A stretch of DNA of 64,000 nt from Bacteroidia bacterium (lineage in GTDB: Bacteria > Bacteroidota > Bacteroidia > Chitinophagales > UBA2359), in assembly GCA_030427245.1 (NCBI GenBank), contig JAUHXA010000006.1, positions 62,001-126,000 on the forward strand. The letters are read 5' to 3'. Positions 52,386 through 61,257 of this stretch are shown here, piece after piece. The translations under genes were made by a program, and so were the position numbers. The notes beneath the pieces are model-generated. The model worked only from the letters and a program-made list of their open reading frames with translations, was not told where the DNA came from and ran no database searches. How positions within the stretch are numbered: position 1 is the first letter of the stretch; each line of letters opens with the position of its first letter.

Positions 52386-53699
52386 TTAATTTTCATTCAA
52401 CAAAGCCTGTGCCTGTTCTGCCCATTGATCTCTTTTAGCACGACCTTTGAAGCTTGTCATTAGGCTGTCAACTAAATCATACTCACGCTCGGTCATTTTA
52501 CTTACTTGCGTAAAAGTGTAAATGCCGATGGAGTTCAATGTTTTTTCCAATTTAGGTCCTACTCCCTTGATTTTCTTCAAATCTTCCTTTTCTTCCTCCG
52601 TAGCAGTACCAATACTGTTCAACAAATTGTTTTGCGCTGTTGCACTATCCATTGAAGCCACTTCTTCTACCTCGACTTCCACTTCTTTTTCGATATGGCT
52701 GTAAATTTTTTGAACCGCTTCTGTCGCTTGATTCACACCTTCTACGTTCATTGCCGTAAAATCCTTGATGTTGTTTTGCATGAAAGTACCCCAAGTCAGG
52801 TTGTTTGCACCTTCTTTGTGCTTCAATGCTCGCTCAATTGCCATATTTGCAGCATTTTCTACAATCCACTCAAAGTTAGCCGCACCTACAGAGGTCAATT
52901 CTGCATCTGGAGCAGGATTGCAAAAGTCAATTGCATAAGGAACGCCATCACGAATGGCAAATTCCACAGTATTGAAGTCATAACCCAAGGCATGGTTCAA
53001 AGCAATTACATAGTCCTCAACGGTTTTCAATAGTTCAGGAGAGTAATCTTGTGGCTCTTGAACATATCGAAGGTGATGTGGGTTGCGAGGCTCATAAGGC
53101 ATGATGTGTACTCGGTCGCCATTCAAATAGTAACATCTGAAATAAGAGGTAAATTTAATTTCTTCTTGCAACATCATAACCAACTGATTTGTCTCATTGT
53201 AACACTGAAACATGTGGTCAATATTCTCCACCTTGTACACATTTTTCCAGCCACCACCTGCATAAGGTTTCATATAAGCGGGGAAACCAATGTAGTCAAA
53301 AATTCCTTCCCAATCCAACAATTGAAGGTTGCGAAATGAATTTTCTGATGTATCATCAGGACGTTCTTTTGAAGGTAATAACACTGTATTTGGTACAGGG
53401 ATACCTATTTTTTTCGCCAATACATTATTGAAGAATTTTTCGTCAGCACTCCACCAAAATGGATTGTTGAGAACTGCCGTACCACATGCAGCTGCATTTT
53501 TTAAGTAAGCACGATAGAAAGGAACATCTTGCGAAATACGGTCAATAATAACGGCATACTCAGTGGGTTCACCTTGTACCACTTTATCAATGCTAACCGC
53601 TTCTGCTACAATTCCTTCTACTGCTTTCTCATTGATCCTGTCAATGAAAGCTTGTGGAAAGGTATTTTCTTGTCCAAACAGAATACCTATCTTTTTCAT
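52386..53699 (-). CDS. ATP-grasp ligase with C-terminal helix-hairpin-helix domain
   Basis: N-terminal Rossmann-like region (KKIGILFGQENTFPQAFIDRINEK), the ATP-binding GFPAYMKPYAGGGWKNVYKVEN with the clamp Lys and glycine loop, then VMMLQEEI and the metal-site NTVEFAIRDGVPYAIDFCNPAPDAE. After an acidic linker with EVEVEVEE, the last ~60 residues (DLKKIKGVGPKLEKTLNSIGI to WAEQAQALL) match the helix-hairpin-helix-like tail found on NuoE and other proteins. Carboxylate-amine ligation is expected; the substrate is unknown. The fusion suggests docking to nucleic acid or to a partner protein. Confidence 0.85.
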   Translation of the reverse strand: MKKIGILFGQENTFPQAFIDRINEKAVEGIVAEAVSIDKVVQGEPTEYAVIIDRISQDVPFYRAYLKNAAACGTAVLNNPFWWSADEKFFNNVLAKKIGIPVPNTVLLPSKERPDDTSENSFRNLQLLDWEGIFDYIGFPAYMKPYAGGGWKNVYKVENIDHMFQCYNETNQLVMMLQEEIKFTSYFRCYYLNGDRVHIMPYEPRNPHHLRYVQEPQDYSPELLKTVEDYVIALNHALGYDFNTVEFAIRDGVPYAIDFCNPAPDAELTSVGAANFEWIVENAANMAIERALKHKEGANNLTWGTFMQNNIKDFTAMNVEGVNQATEAVQKIYSHIEKEVEVEVEEVASMDSATAQNNLLNSIGTATEEEKEDLKKIKGVGPKLEKTLNSIGIYTFTQVSKMTEREYDLVDSLMTSFKGRAKRDQWAEQAQALLNEN

Positions 53700-53838
53700 C
53701 TTGTTAAGAATATTTATTGGTTGATAATTATAAATGACTAAATTGTGTGATTAAGGGCTAATCTCATTGTGGGAATAGGTGGATAGTAAATGACGATGGG
53801 GTTTATAAAATTATAGTAGCATCGTCTAACTATTCATG

Positions 53839-54543
53839 CTAAAGCATCGAAAGGTAATGAGGGAACATTTCACGCCAAAGAGGCCAATCGTGTTCTTTCC
53901 AACCTCTCATATCTAACCAATGATCAATGTTTTTTCTTTTCAAAATAGCTGACATTTCTTCATTGGCTACTCGACAAATATCCCATTCAGAAGTACCCAA
54001 TACGATTTTCATATTCCAGATAGCAGGATTGTCAGAATTCTGTATAAAATCAATTGGATTGTTGAAGTAAACATTGTCATCATAGTAACCATCCAAAAAA
54101 GATTTGATGTCAAAGGATCCGCTCATACTCAACATATGGCTGACCATTTCGGGATGACGAAAGGCAAAATTGGCTGCATGATAGCCTCCAAAACTACACC
54201 CTGCAACGGCTACACGACCCGTTGGAGATTTGTGACGAATCTTATTGACGATTTCATCCACGACCATTTTATCATACCATATATGGTTTTGGACTTTTTG
54301 GGAAGGATGAATTTTTTTGTTGTACCAACTGAGTTCATTGATACTATCGGGACAGTAAATTGTTACTTTACCCTGCTCTACAAACCATCTAACTGACTCA
54401 ATAAGTTTGAAGTCTTTGGCTTCGTAGTAACGTCCCATGGTAGTAGGAAAGACAATCACAGGATACCCTGCGTGTCCAAATACTTGCATTTCAATATCTT
54501 TGCTAAGATTGGGGGAATACCACTTAAAAAGTTCTTCTCGCAC
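53839..54543 (-). CDS. Esterase (esterase D/PHB-depolymerase-like alpha/beta hydrolase)
   Basis: A short alpha/beta hydrolase (234 aa). The nucleophile elbow is GCSFGG with Ser117, in the segment VAVAGCSFGGYHAANFAFRHPE. A preceding VIVFPTTMGRYYE is the oxyanion region and EHDWPLWREM holds the likely catalytic His near the C-terminus. No signal peptide is present, so it acts in the cytoplasm. It is the first gene of a run with two ATP-grasp proteins and a GATase, and could hydrolyse or transfer the activated product. It has a perfect TACCTTTG box upstream. Confidence 0.88.
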   Translation of the reverse strand: MREELFKWYSPNLSKDIEMQVFGHAGYPVIVFPTTMGRYYEAKDFKLIESVRWFVEQGKVTIYCPDSINELSWYNKKIHPSQKVQNHIWYDKMVVDEIVNKIRHKSPTGRVAVAGCSFGGYHAANFAFRHPEMVSHMLSMSGSFDIKSFLDGYYDDNVYFNNPIDFIQNSDNPAIWNMKIVLGTSEWDICRVANEEMSAILKRKNIDHWLDMRGWKEHDWPLWREMFPHYLSML

Positions 54544-54593
54544 TGCCTTGATAATTTAGAAAAATAAATAATAAGTTGCCTTGTAAACGGCTG

Positions 54594-54601
54594 CAAAGGT
54601 A
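54594..54601 (-). promoter_or_regulatory. Candidate -7 box for the esterase-ATP-grasp cluster
   Basis: TACCTTTG followed by CAGCC on the minus strand, 51 bases from the esterase start. It fits TAnnTTTG exactly; a -33 TTTG at normal spacing is missing. Confidence 0.5.
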
Positions 54602-54706
54602 TGATTTTTCTACTCAAAAATATGTATAGTTTACGATTTAATTATTTCTTAACATGAGCGTAAATTATTAAGCAGATGAATATCAATGCAAAAGAAAAAG
54701 TGAAAA

Positions 54707-57199
54707 CTACAAAATTCCAAATTGCTCAAAGTGATGTTGGAAATGTTTTTGACAATACAACTTCCACTCATATCTATTGAGGTTTCCGAATGTAGGATTG
54801 AAAGCTCTATAAGTCGGGTCATTTTTAAACCTCGCTTCCACTTCTTGTAGTCCCGCCAACAGAGCTGCTTTTGCTTTTTCTAAAGATTCAAAACGGAGAT
54901 CTTCCGTTTTTCCTTTCTTCAAAATGGGAAGCTGAAAATTCTTGGGCATCGAATAGTAGTTGTAGAGACTCTCTGTGTATTTGTCGACTTTTTCTATTGG
55001 AGTAATCAATTCCATTGAAATCTTTTTCAATGCCAATTGATTAAAAAATCCCAAATGCTCGACCATGTGCTGAGCCGTCATGATGCCCCATTTTGGAGGG
55101 GTTTCTTCTACTAAGCCCAATAGCTTTTCTTCTACTGCTTCAATGCTGTAATCAAAAAATGGTGATTTCTTTTGTACCAAAGTCAGAATCGTCGCAAAGG
55201 CTACCAATTCACTATCTTGATCAAACAACTCTACCAACCATTTCACCACACCCGAAGGATGTTCCTTTCCTCGACTGTCTCTTTCTACCTTTTCTTTGCA
55301 GGTCAAGCGGACTTGAATGGTGTCATTGTGATAAATCGGGCGAATAAAACGACATTCATCCAACCCATAATTGGCACCTACTGGGCCTTTTGCAGGACTG
55401 ACAAACAAACCTGCGGCGGCGGCTAATAGAAAATAGCCATGTGCTGCTCTTTTTTCAAAAATTGTTCCGTCTAAAGAGGTAATATCTGTGTGGGCATAAA
55501 AAACATCCCAAGTGAGGTTCGCAAAGTTTTGGATGTCACTGTCCGTAATCGTGCGCTTGTGGGTCAAAATAGACATCCCTGCTTCAATCTCTTCAAAGTG
55601 ATAACGGAAAGGGTGTTTGGGAGTTTCGACGACCTTAGAACCTGCTTGGTGAATGCCTGTAATGGCCGAAATAGTCGTTGGAGTTCCTTGAATAGCAGTT
55701 CGCTGCAAATAGTGTTTGATGCCTCTGATACCACCCATTTCTTCGCCACCACCTGCTCGACCTGGACCGCCATGCACCAAATACGGCAAAGGGGAACCAT
55801 GCCCCGTACTTTGTTTGGCGTTTTCTCGATTCAAGACCAAAATCCTGCCGTGATGCGAAGCTGCATTGACAACATATTCCCTTGCAATTTGGTCGTCAAA
55901 AGTCACAATAGAAGAGACCAAAGATCCTTTGCCCATTTGTGCCAAGTGAATAGCCTCGTCCAGTGATTTATAAGGCATAATCGTACTCACAGGACCAAAT
56001 GCTTCTCTTTCGTGAACGGCTGTATTCTGCAGAGGATAATCTGTCCGCAATAAAATCGGACTGATGAATGCTCCTTTCTCCGCATCCGCACCCACGACCT
56101 TCAATTCTTCCAAACTGCCATAAACGATTTTCGCTTCTTTGCAGATGTCTTGCACCGAATTTCGGACTGCTTCGACTTGCTGTTTATTTATCAAAGCTCC
56201 CATGCGAACTTCTTTCAATCGTGGATTGCCAATAGTAACCTTACTCAAAGCATTGCCCAAAGCGATTTGTACATCCTCCAAAAGGTTCTCAGGTACAATA
56301 ATCCTACGGATAGCGGTGCATTTCTGCCCAGCTTTGGAAGTCATTTCTTTTCGTACCTCTTTGATGAATAGGTTGAATTCGGGGGTGCCAGGAACTGCAT
56401 CTTCGCCCAAAATGGAGGCATTCAAAGAATCGGCTTCCATCGTAAAAGGAACGGCTTCTTGGATGATGCGTGGATGGGCTTTCAATAATCGCCCAGTTGC
56501 AGCCGAACCTGTGAAAGTGACAACATCCTGCGATTCTACGGTATCTAAGATGTTTTTTACCGTTCCGTTGATGATCTGCAATGCACCTTCGGGTAAAATG
56601 CCTGATTGGACAATTGCTCTTGCTACTGCTTCTGCTAAGTAGGAAGAGGAGGGGGCTGGTAAAACGACTGCTGGAACGCCTGCCATCCAATTGACAGCAC
56701 ATTTTTCCAACATGCCCCAAACAGGAAAGTTGAAGGCATTGATGTGTACTGCAATGCCTTTTTTGGGCACCATGATGTGATGCGCCATGAACCGTCCACC
56801 ACGAGACAAGTCAATTGGTGTGCCTTCCACATGAAACGATTGATTGGGAAAGAGTTTTCTCAAAGACGCATTGGCGAATAAATTGCCGAACCCTCCTTCA
56901 ATATCCACCCAACTGTCGGCGCGAGTAGCCCCCGTTCGATAACTCAATTCGTAAAACTCCTCTTTTCGTTTGGTAAGATAGAGTGCCAATTTTTTCAACA
57001 TATTGCCACGCTCCTGAAAGGTCATTTTACGCAAAACTTCCCCTCCTTTGGTGCGTCCATATTGTAGAATTTCGGGAATATCCAATCCTTCAATGGCAAC
57101 ACTTGAAAACACCTCACCTGTGATGGCATCAAAAACGGGTGTTCCATCTTCTGTCCCTTCAATCCATTGTCCTCTAACGTAGTGTGGAATTTTTTTCAT
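54707..57199 (-). CDS. paaZ: PaaZ: oxepin-CoA hydrolase/aldehyde dehydrogenase with extra C-terminal DUF1569 domain
   Basis: Opens and oxidises the oxepin-CoA ring in phenylacetate breakdown. Residues 1-510 are an aldehyde dehydrogenase with the catalytic Cys near 294 ([13 protein letters not shown]) and the Glu near 255 (FTMEADSLN). About 520-680 is a MaoC-type hydratase ([21 protein letters not shown]). The known E. coli protein ends there at 681 aa. Here ~140 further residues form a DUF1569/DinB-like helical domain with [16 protein letters not shown] and [13 protein letters not shown], which has several His that could bind metal. It is the third gene after paaH and paaJ in transcription order. 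Confidence 0.95.
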   Translation of the reverse strand: MKKIPHYVRGQWIEGTEDGTPVFDAITGEVFSSVAIEGLDIPEILQYGRTKGGEVLRKMTFQERGNMLKKLALYLTKRKEEFYELSYRTGATRADSWVDIEGGFGNLFANASLRKLFPNQSFHVEGTPIDLSRGGRFMAHHIMVPKKGIAVHINAFNFPVWGMLEKCAVNWMAGVPAVVLPAPSSSYLAEAVARAIVQSGILPEGALQIINGTVKNILDTVESQDVVTFTGSAATGRLLKAHPRIIQEAVPFTMEADSLNASILGEDAVPGTPEFNLFIKEVRKEMTSKAGQKCTAIRRIIVPENLLEDVQIALGNALSKVTIGNPRLKEVRMGALINKQQVEAVRNSVQDICKEAKIVYGSLEELKVVGADAEKGAFISPILLRTDYPLQNTAVHEREAFGPVSTIMPYKSLDEAIHLAQMGKGSLVSSIVTFDDQIAREYVVNAASHHGRILVLNRENAKQSTGHGSPLPYLVHGGPGRAGGGEEMGGIRGIKHYLQRTAIQGTPTTISAITGIHQAGSKVVETPKHPFRYHFEEIEAGMSILTHKRTITDSDIQNFANLTWDVFYAHTDITSLDGTIFEKRAAHGYFLLAAAAGLFVSPAKGPVGANYGLDECRFIRPIYHNDTIQVRLTCKEKVERDSRGKEHPSGVVKWLVELFDQDSELVAFATILTLVQKKSPFFDYSIEAVEEKLLGLVEETPPKWGIMTAQHMVEHLGFFNQLALKKISMELITPIEKVDKYTESLYNYYSMPKNFQLPILKKGKTEDLRFESLEKAKAALLAGLQEVEARFKNDPTYRAFNPTFGNLNRYEWKLYCQKHFQHHFEQFGIL

Positions 57200-57352
57200 C
57201 TGTGTATTATCGTTTTTTAAAAGTCAGATGGAACCTACCATGAATAAAATAATCATTTCATTCATGGACGTTTCATTACTTCAAAGAGATTTTGGTTTTT
57301 CGTATTACAATAAATATATCCTACTCCATACGACTGTACAAAATGATTTTTG

Positions 57353-57435
57353 AACCACAAAAGTATCAAAAGAGCACAAAAGAGATAGATGAATTTCAGT
57401 TCTTTACTTTTGTTTTCTTTGTACCTTTTGTGGTT
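57353..57435. repeat. 83-bp imperfect inverted repeat
   Basis: AACCACAAAAG (57353-) pairs with CTTTTGTGGTT (to 57435) and the arms remain about three-quarters complementary inward. It lies in the 283-base gap between paaZ and paaJ, with no gene in it. It could be a MITE-like remnant or a large hairpin. Confidence 0.55.
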
Positions 57436-57460
57436 GAATTAAAAATGTACAGTAGAATGA

Positions 57461-57484
57461 AATCCTACTTCTTGCTTCCTTGCT
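57461..57484 (-). repeat. Short repeat of the GAAGCAAGAAGTAGG family, inverted
   Basis: On the minus strand GGAAGCAAGAAGTAGGATT, overlapping the end of paaJ. Related to 44415-44440. Confidence 0.4.
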
Positions 57485-58691
57485 AAGCCCTTTCAAGCAC
57501 CGCCGCATAGCCTTGCCCAACGCCAACACACATGGTAATCAGCGCATATTTTTTACCAGTCAATTGCAGTTCCAATGCTGCAGAATAGGCGAGTCTTGCG
57601 CCTGTTGCGCCCAAAGGATGGCCAATCGCAATCGCCCCACCATTGGGATTGATTCGAGGATCATTGTCCTTCAATCCCCATTCTCGGATACAGGCCAAAG
57701 CTTGCGCTGCAAAGGCTTCGTTGAGTTCGATGATGTCCATATCATCCATCGTCAAACCCGCTTTCTGAAGGGCTTTATTGGAAGCCGAAACGGGCCCGAT
57801 ACCCATGATGCGAGGTTCTACGCCTACAACGGCCGAACTTACAATTTTTGCCATCGGCTTCAAACCGTATTTTTCTATTGCAGCGCTTGAAGCGATGATG
57901 GTAGCTGCTGCTCCGTCATTCAGTCCCGAAGCATTGCCTGCGGTAACGGTTCCACCATTTTCTTTTTTGCGGAAAGCAGGACGAAGCTTCGCCAATACTT
58001 CCTTTGAAGTGTGAGGTTTGATGAATTCATCGTTTTCGAATAGAATGGGAGCTTTTTTGCGTTGGGGAATTTCGACCGGAATGATTTCTTTTGCCAAGCG
58101 GCCACTTTTTTGGGCATTTGCCGCTTTCATTTGCGACCAATAGGCAAATTCGTCTTGGTCTTCTCGGCTGATTTGATATTTATCCACCAAGTTTTCGGCG
58201 GTTGTTCCCATGCCATCTGTGCCATACAAATCGTGCATTTTGCCATTGACAAATCGCCACCCAAAACTACTGTCGTGCATTTGCGCATCTCTGCCAAAGG
58301 GTTTGGAAACTTTGGAAATGACCCAAGGCCCTCGTGTCATATGTTCTACGCCTCCCGCAATGAATACATCTCCATCACCTGCTTTGATGGCTCGATTGGC
58401 GTGAATGATGGCGGACAAGCCAGATGAACACAAGCGATTGACCGTCTCACCGGGAACAGACCATGGTAAACCTGCCAAAAGTAAGCACATTCTTGCTACA
58501 TTTCGGTTGTCTTCTCCTGCTTGATTTGCACAACCCATGATGACATCATCATAAGCCGCTTTCGGAATGTTTGGATTGCGTTTTACGACTTCTTCAATCA
58601 CCAAAGCCCCCAAGTCATCGGTGCGAATGGGGGACAAAGTGCCTGTAAAATTCCCAATGGGAGTGCGAATGCCGTCTATTATATATGCCAT
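57483..58691 (-). CDS. paaJ: Beta-ketoadipyl-CoA/3-oxoadipyl-CoA thiolase
   Basis: Thiolase that cleaves 3-oxoadipyl-CoA to succinyl-CoA and acetyl-CoA. Catalytic Cys88 in [20 protein letters not shown], the His-containing [16 protein letters not shown], and [13 protein letters not shown] at the C-terminus. The length of 402 aa is standard, and the [18 protein letters not shown] stretch is typical of the PaaJ/PcaF group. It is located between paaH and paaZ, which supports the phenylacetate assignment rather than a general thiolase. Confidence 0.93.
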   Translation of the reverse strand: MAYIIDGIRTPIGNFTGTLSPIRTDDLGALVIEEVVKRNPNIPKAAYDDVIMGCANQAGEDNRNVARMCLLLAGLPWSVPGETVNRLCSSGLSAIIHANRAIKAGDGDVFIAGGVEHMTRGPWVISKVSKPFGRDAQMHDSSFGWRFVNGKMHDLYGTDGMGTTAENLVDKYQISREDQDEFAYWSQMKAANAQKSGRLAKEIIPVEIPQRKKAPILFENDEFIKPHTSKEVLAKLRPAFRKKENGGTVTAGNASGLNDGAAATIIASSAAIEKYGLKPMAKIVSSAVVGVEPRIMGIGPVSASNKALQKAGLTMDDMDIIELNEAFAAQALACIREWGLKDNDPRINPNGGAIAIGHPLGATGARLAYSAALELQLTGKKYALITMCVGVGQGYAAVLERA

Positions 58692-58711
58692 GTTTGATTT
58701 TAGGTTTTTAC

Positions 58712-59869
58712 TTATTCAAAAAAAGTGCTGTCTTGTTTTGCCATTTTTCGAAGCAGTGGGCTGCAACGATAGCGTTCTTCATGGTATTCTTCAAAAAGGG
58801 CATCCATGCGAAGTACACATTCTTCAATACCAATTTCGTCTGCCCATTTCAACAAACCTTTGGGGTAGTTTACACCTTTGGTCATGGCGAGGTCGATGTC
58901 TTCTTTTGAAGCGATGTGATACTGCAAGGTGTCTGCTGCTTCGTTGATCAGCATGGCGACTATTCTATCCACAATTTTTTGCCCTTTCGTTTCATCCTTA
59001 TGCGGTTCTGGGGCTGTTGCATTTGCAGAATAGTCGTAAAATCCTCTGCCCGATTTTCTGCCATTGAAGCCAGCTTCGACCAATCTTTTTTGGGTAAAAG
59101 AAGGCTTGTATCTGCCATCGTAATAGAAGGCTTTGAAAACTGTTTCGGTGACAATATAATTCACATCGTGACCGATAAAGTCCATCAGAGTGAATGGGCC
59201 CATTCGAAAACCGCCTATGTGGGTTATTGCCCAGTCTATGGTTGGGATATTGGCTATACTTTCTTCGTATATTCGCAGGGCTTCGCTGTAAAATGGGCGA
59301 GCCACTTTATTGACAATGAAGCCAGGTGTGTCTTTTGCCAATACGGTTAATTTGCCCCAAGCATCAATAATGGATTTTGCCTTTTCAGTGATTTGGGATT
59401 TGGTTTGAACGGCAGGAATGATTTCTACAAGCTTCATCAAAGGGGCGGGATTGAAGAAGTGAATGCCAATGAATCTTTCAGGGGTTTCTAAGGAGGCTGC
59501 AAGGGAGGTGATGGAAAGTGAAGAGGTGTTGGAGGCTATAATGCAATCATCTGAAACCAACGGTTCTACTTTTTTGAAGACCTTTTTTTTGATTTCGGTA
59601 TTTTCGATGATGGCTTCTATGATTAGATTGCAGGGAGCAAATTCTTCAAAATCATTGATATAGGAAATGTTGTTTTGAATGTTAAGGGATTTTTCTTTGG
59701 AAATACGCCCTTTTTCGACCAAACGGGCGAGTATTTTGATGAGTTTTTTCTGACTGTTTTCAATCGCTTCTTTGGACAGGTCGTAGACCAATACTTTCCA
59801 ATCGGCAGTTGCAGCTACTTGTGCAATGCCGCTACCCATAGAACCTGAACCTATTATTCCTACTGTCAT
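58712..59869 (-). CDS. paaH: 3-hydroxyacyl-CoA dehydrogenase PaaH-like
   Basis: NAD-dependent oxidation of 3-hydroxyadipyl-CoA. The Rossmann motif is GIIGSGSMGSGIAQVAA at residue 4, NTSSLSITSLAASL and the catalytic His in IGIHFFNPAPLMKLVEIIP, followed by the C-terminal dimerisation domain seen twice (GGFRMGPFTLMDFIGHDV and TKGVNYPKGLLKWADEIG). Having two C-terminal units gives 385 aa, as in several PaaH proteins. It starts the paaH-paaJ-paaZ unit, 20 bases before paaJ. No enoyl-CoA hydratase (paaF/G) is in the window. Confidence 0.92.
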   Translation of the reverse strand: MTVGIIGSGSMGSGIAQVAATADWKVLVYDLSKEAIENSQKKLIKILARLVEKGRISKEKSLNIQNNISYINDFEEFAPCNLIIEAIIENTEIKKKVFKKVEPLVSDDCIIASNTSSLSITSLAASLETPERFIGIHFFNPAPLMKLVEIIPAVQTKSQITEKAKSIIDAWGKLTVLAKDTPGFIVNKVARPFYSEALRIYEESIANIPTIDWAITHIGGFRMGPFTLMDFIGHDVNYIVTETVFKAFYYDGRYKPSFTQKRLVEAGFNGRKSGRGFYDYSANATAPEPHKDETKGQKIVDRIVAMLINEAADTLQYHIASKEDIDLAMTKGVNYPKGLLKWADEIGIEECVLRMDALFEEYHEERYRCSPLLRKMAKQDSTFFE

Positions 59870-59979
59870 TCTGATATTGAGTTTTTGAAGTAATGATGCA
59901 AACTAACAAATGTTAGCCTTTAGACAAAAGAAATGCAACTTTTCCTTCTGCAAATTTGCTGTATGCAAAATCGATTGAG

Positions 59980-61224
59980 TTATTTTGAGGCAATATCCTT
60001 AAGCGATGCTGTCAACTGTTCGGTTACAGAATCTTCCTTTAGGGTTGTTTTGCGGAAGTAATAATACAGCACTCCACATCTCAAAATAAGGGTGAGCATA
60101 ATGGGAATAAAGGCGATGTGCAATGTTTGTGGCAGTAGGCTCCAAAGTAATAAAAAAGAGGTGTTTAGTACTGCAAAGAATAGAAAATAAAGGTATATCC
60201 GTCTGATTTTTGAAGCTTTGAAGAGAAGGATAAATGTAAGAAGATGTATGGGATTTGCCCATAAAATATTGAAATTGTTGTCAGTCGTTGAATGATCCGT
60301 TGCAGCCCACAACAAAAAGAGGATTAAGCCTGCTGTACCTACAATCAAAAAAATTAGTTTGTCCAAATATAGTTTGTCGAGATTGGGTGGGCGGTAAAAT
60401 GACCATGCCAATATCAGAAGAAACAAAAGAGAAAATACGAAAATAGGTCGTTTCCAAAATGGGTAATCGGACGAAATCGGTGGTTTGTCGACAATGGTTG
60501 TTTTTTGTTTGACAAAAGGGATTTTCTCTCCGTTTTTGAGGACAAAAGCATTGTCGAAAGCAGATTCCAAATATTCGGGCAAAAACATATAATTGACGGG
60601 TTCTGCAATTTGATCCACATCCGCACCCAAAGCCAAGTCTATCCCAAAATCAGACCATTGCTTGCTTGTCAAGTTTTGATCCAATAGCTGCCGAAAGGTT
60701 TTTTGTTCTTCAATAAATTCGCTTTCAAATAACAAAGAGTCTCCCAATACTTCCACGAATATGTCTCTGATTCGTGAGGAGCAATTGTCGAAAAAGAAGT
60801 CGTATAGATAGTAGCGATTTTCGGGGAGGTAATTGACTTCCAACATATCGAATAGCTGCTGTTTGGCCGCCGAATCCAAAGCTAAGGTTTGCTGAACGAC
60901 TGCTCGATTTCTGATATTGTAAGCGTATTGGAATCGTCTAAATGGGTCTTTGTCCATTTTGTAGTTGAGCTTTCCTCGCATAAATTTGACGTAAAATCCT
61001 GGGGTGTCGAAGTCGAATGTGCCGTAATTGTATACATTGTCAATGCTTTTTATGGGGTCGTGAACCCGTATGGCGCTATGCCCAAAAGCTGCGTACAAAT
61101 CTTCCCCCGAATCGCAGGTCATTAAACTCACCTCTGCTTGATTCGATAGGGTAGGAGCCGCTATTGAAGGGAGTGGAGCTACACAAAGTAGTATCCAACA
61201 AAGTATTGAAAAAGGACGTTTCAT
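59980..61224 (-). CDS. DUF4105 membrane protein
   Basis: A signal peptide (residues 1-22) is followed by an N-terminal ~200-residue periplasmic domain with DLYAAFGHSAIRVHDP, VYNYGTFDFDTPGFYVKFMRGKL and YDFFFDNCSSRIRD, a pattern typical of DUF4105 (Lnb-like thiol or lipid acyltransferase fold). The Cys in DNCSSR and the preceding His in GHSAIR look like catalytic residues. Four or five transmembrane helices occupy the C-terminal third (from WKRPIFVFSLLFLLILAW). The protein is common in Bacteroidota and its function is unproven; lipid or lipoprotein acyl transfer has been proposed for related proteins. Confidence 0.88.
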   Translation of the reverse strand: MKRPFSILCWILLCVAPLPSIAAPTLSNQAEVSLMTCDSGEDLYAAFGHSAIRVHDPIKSIDNVYNYGTFDFDTPGFYVKFMRGKLNYKMDKDPFRRFQYAYNIRNRAVVQQTLALDSAAKQQLFDMLEVNYLPENRYYLYDFFFDNCSSRIRDIFVEVLGDSLLFESEFIEEQKTFRQLLDQNLTSKQWSDFGIDLALGADVDQIAEPVNYMFLPEYLESAFDNAFVLKNGEKIPFVKQKTTIVDKPPISSDYPFWKRPIFVFSLLFLLILAWSFYRPPNLDKLYLDKLIFLIVGTAGLILFLLWAATDHSTTDNNFNILWANPIHLLTFILLFKASKIRRIYLYFLFFAVLNTSFLLLWSLLPQTLHIAFIPIMLTLILRCGVLYYYFRKTTLKEDSVTEQLTASLKDIASK

Positions 61225-61257
61225 TGAAGTAATTTTAAATTTTGTTTTTCAGCGCTC

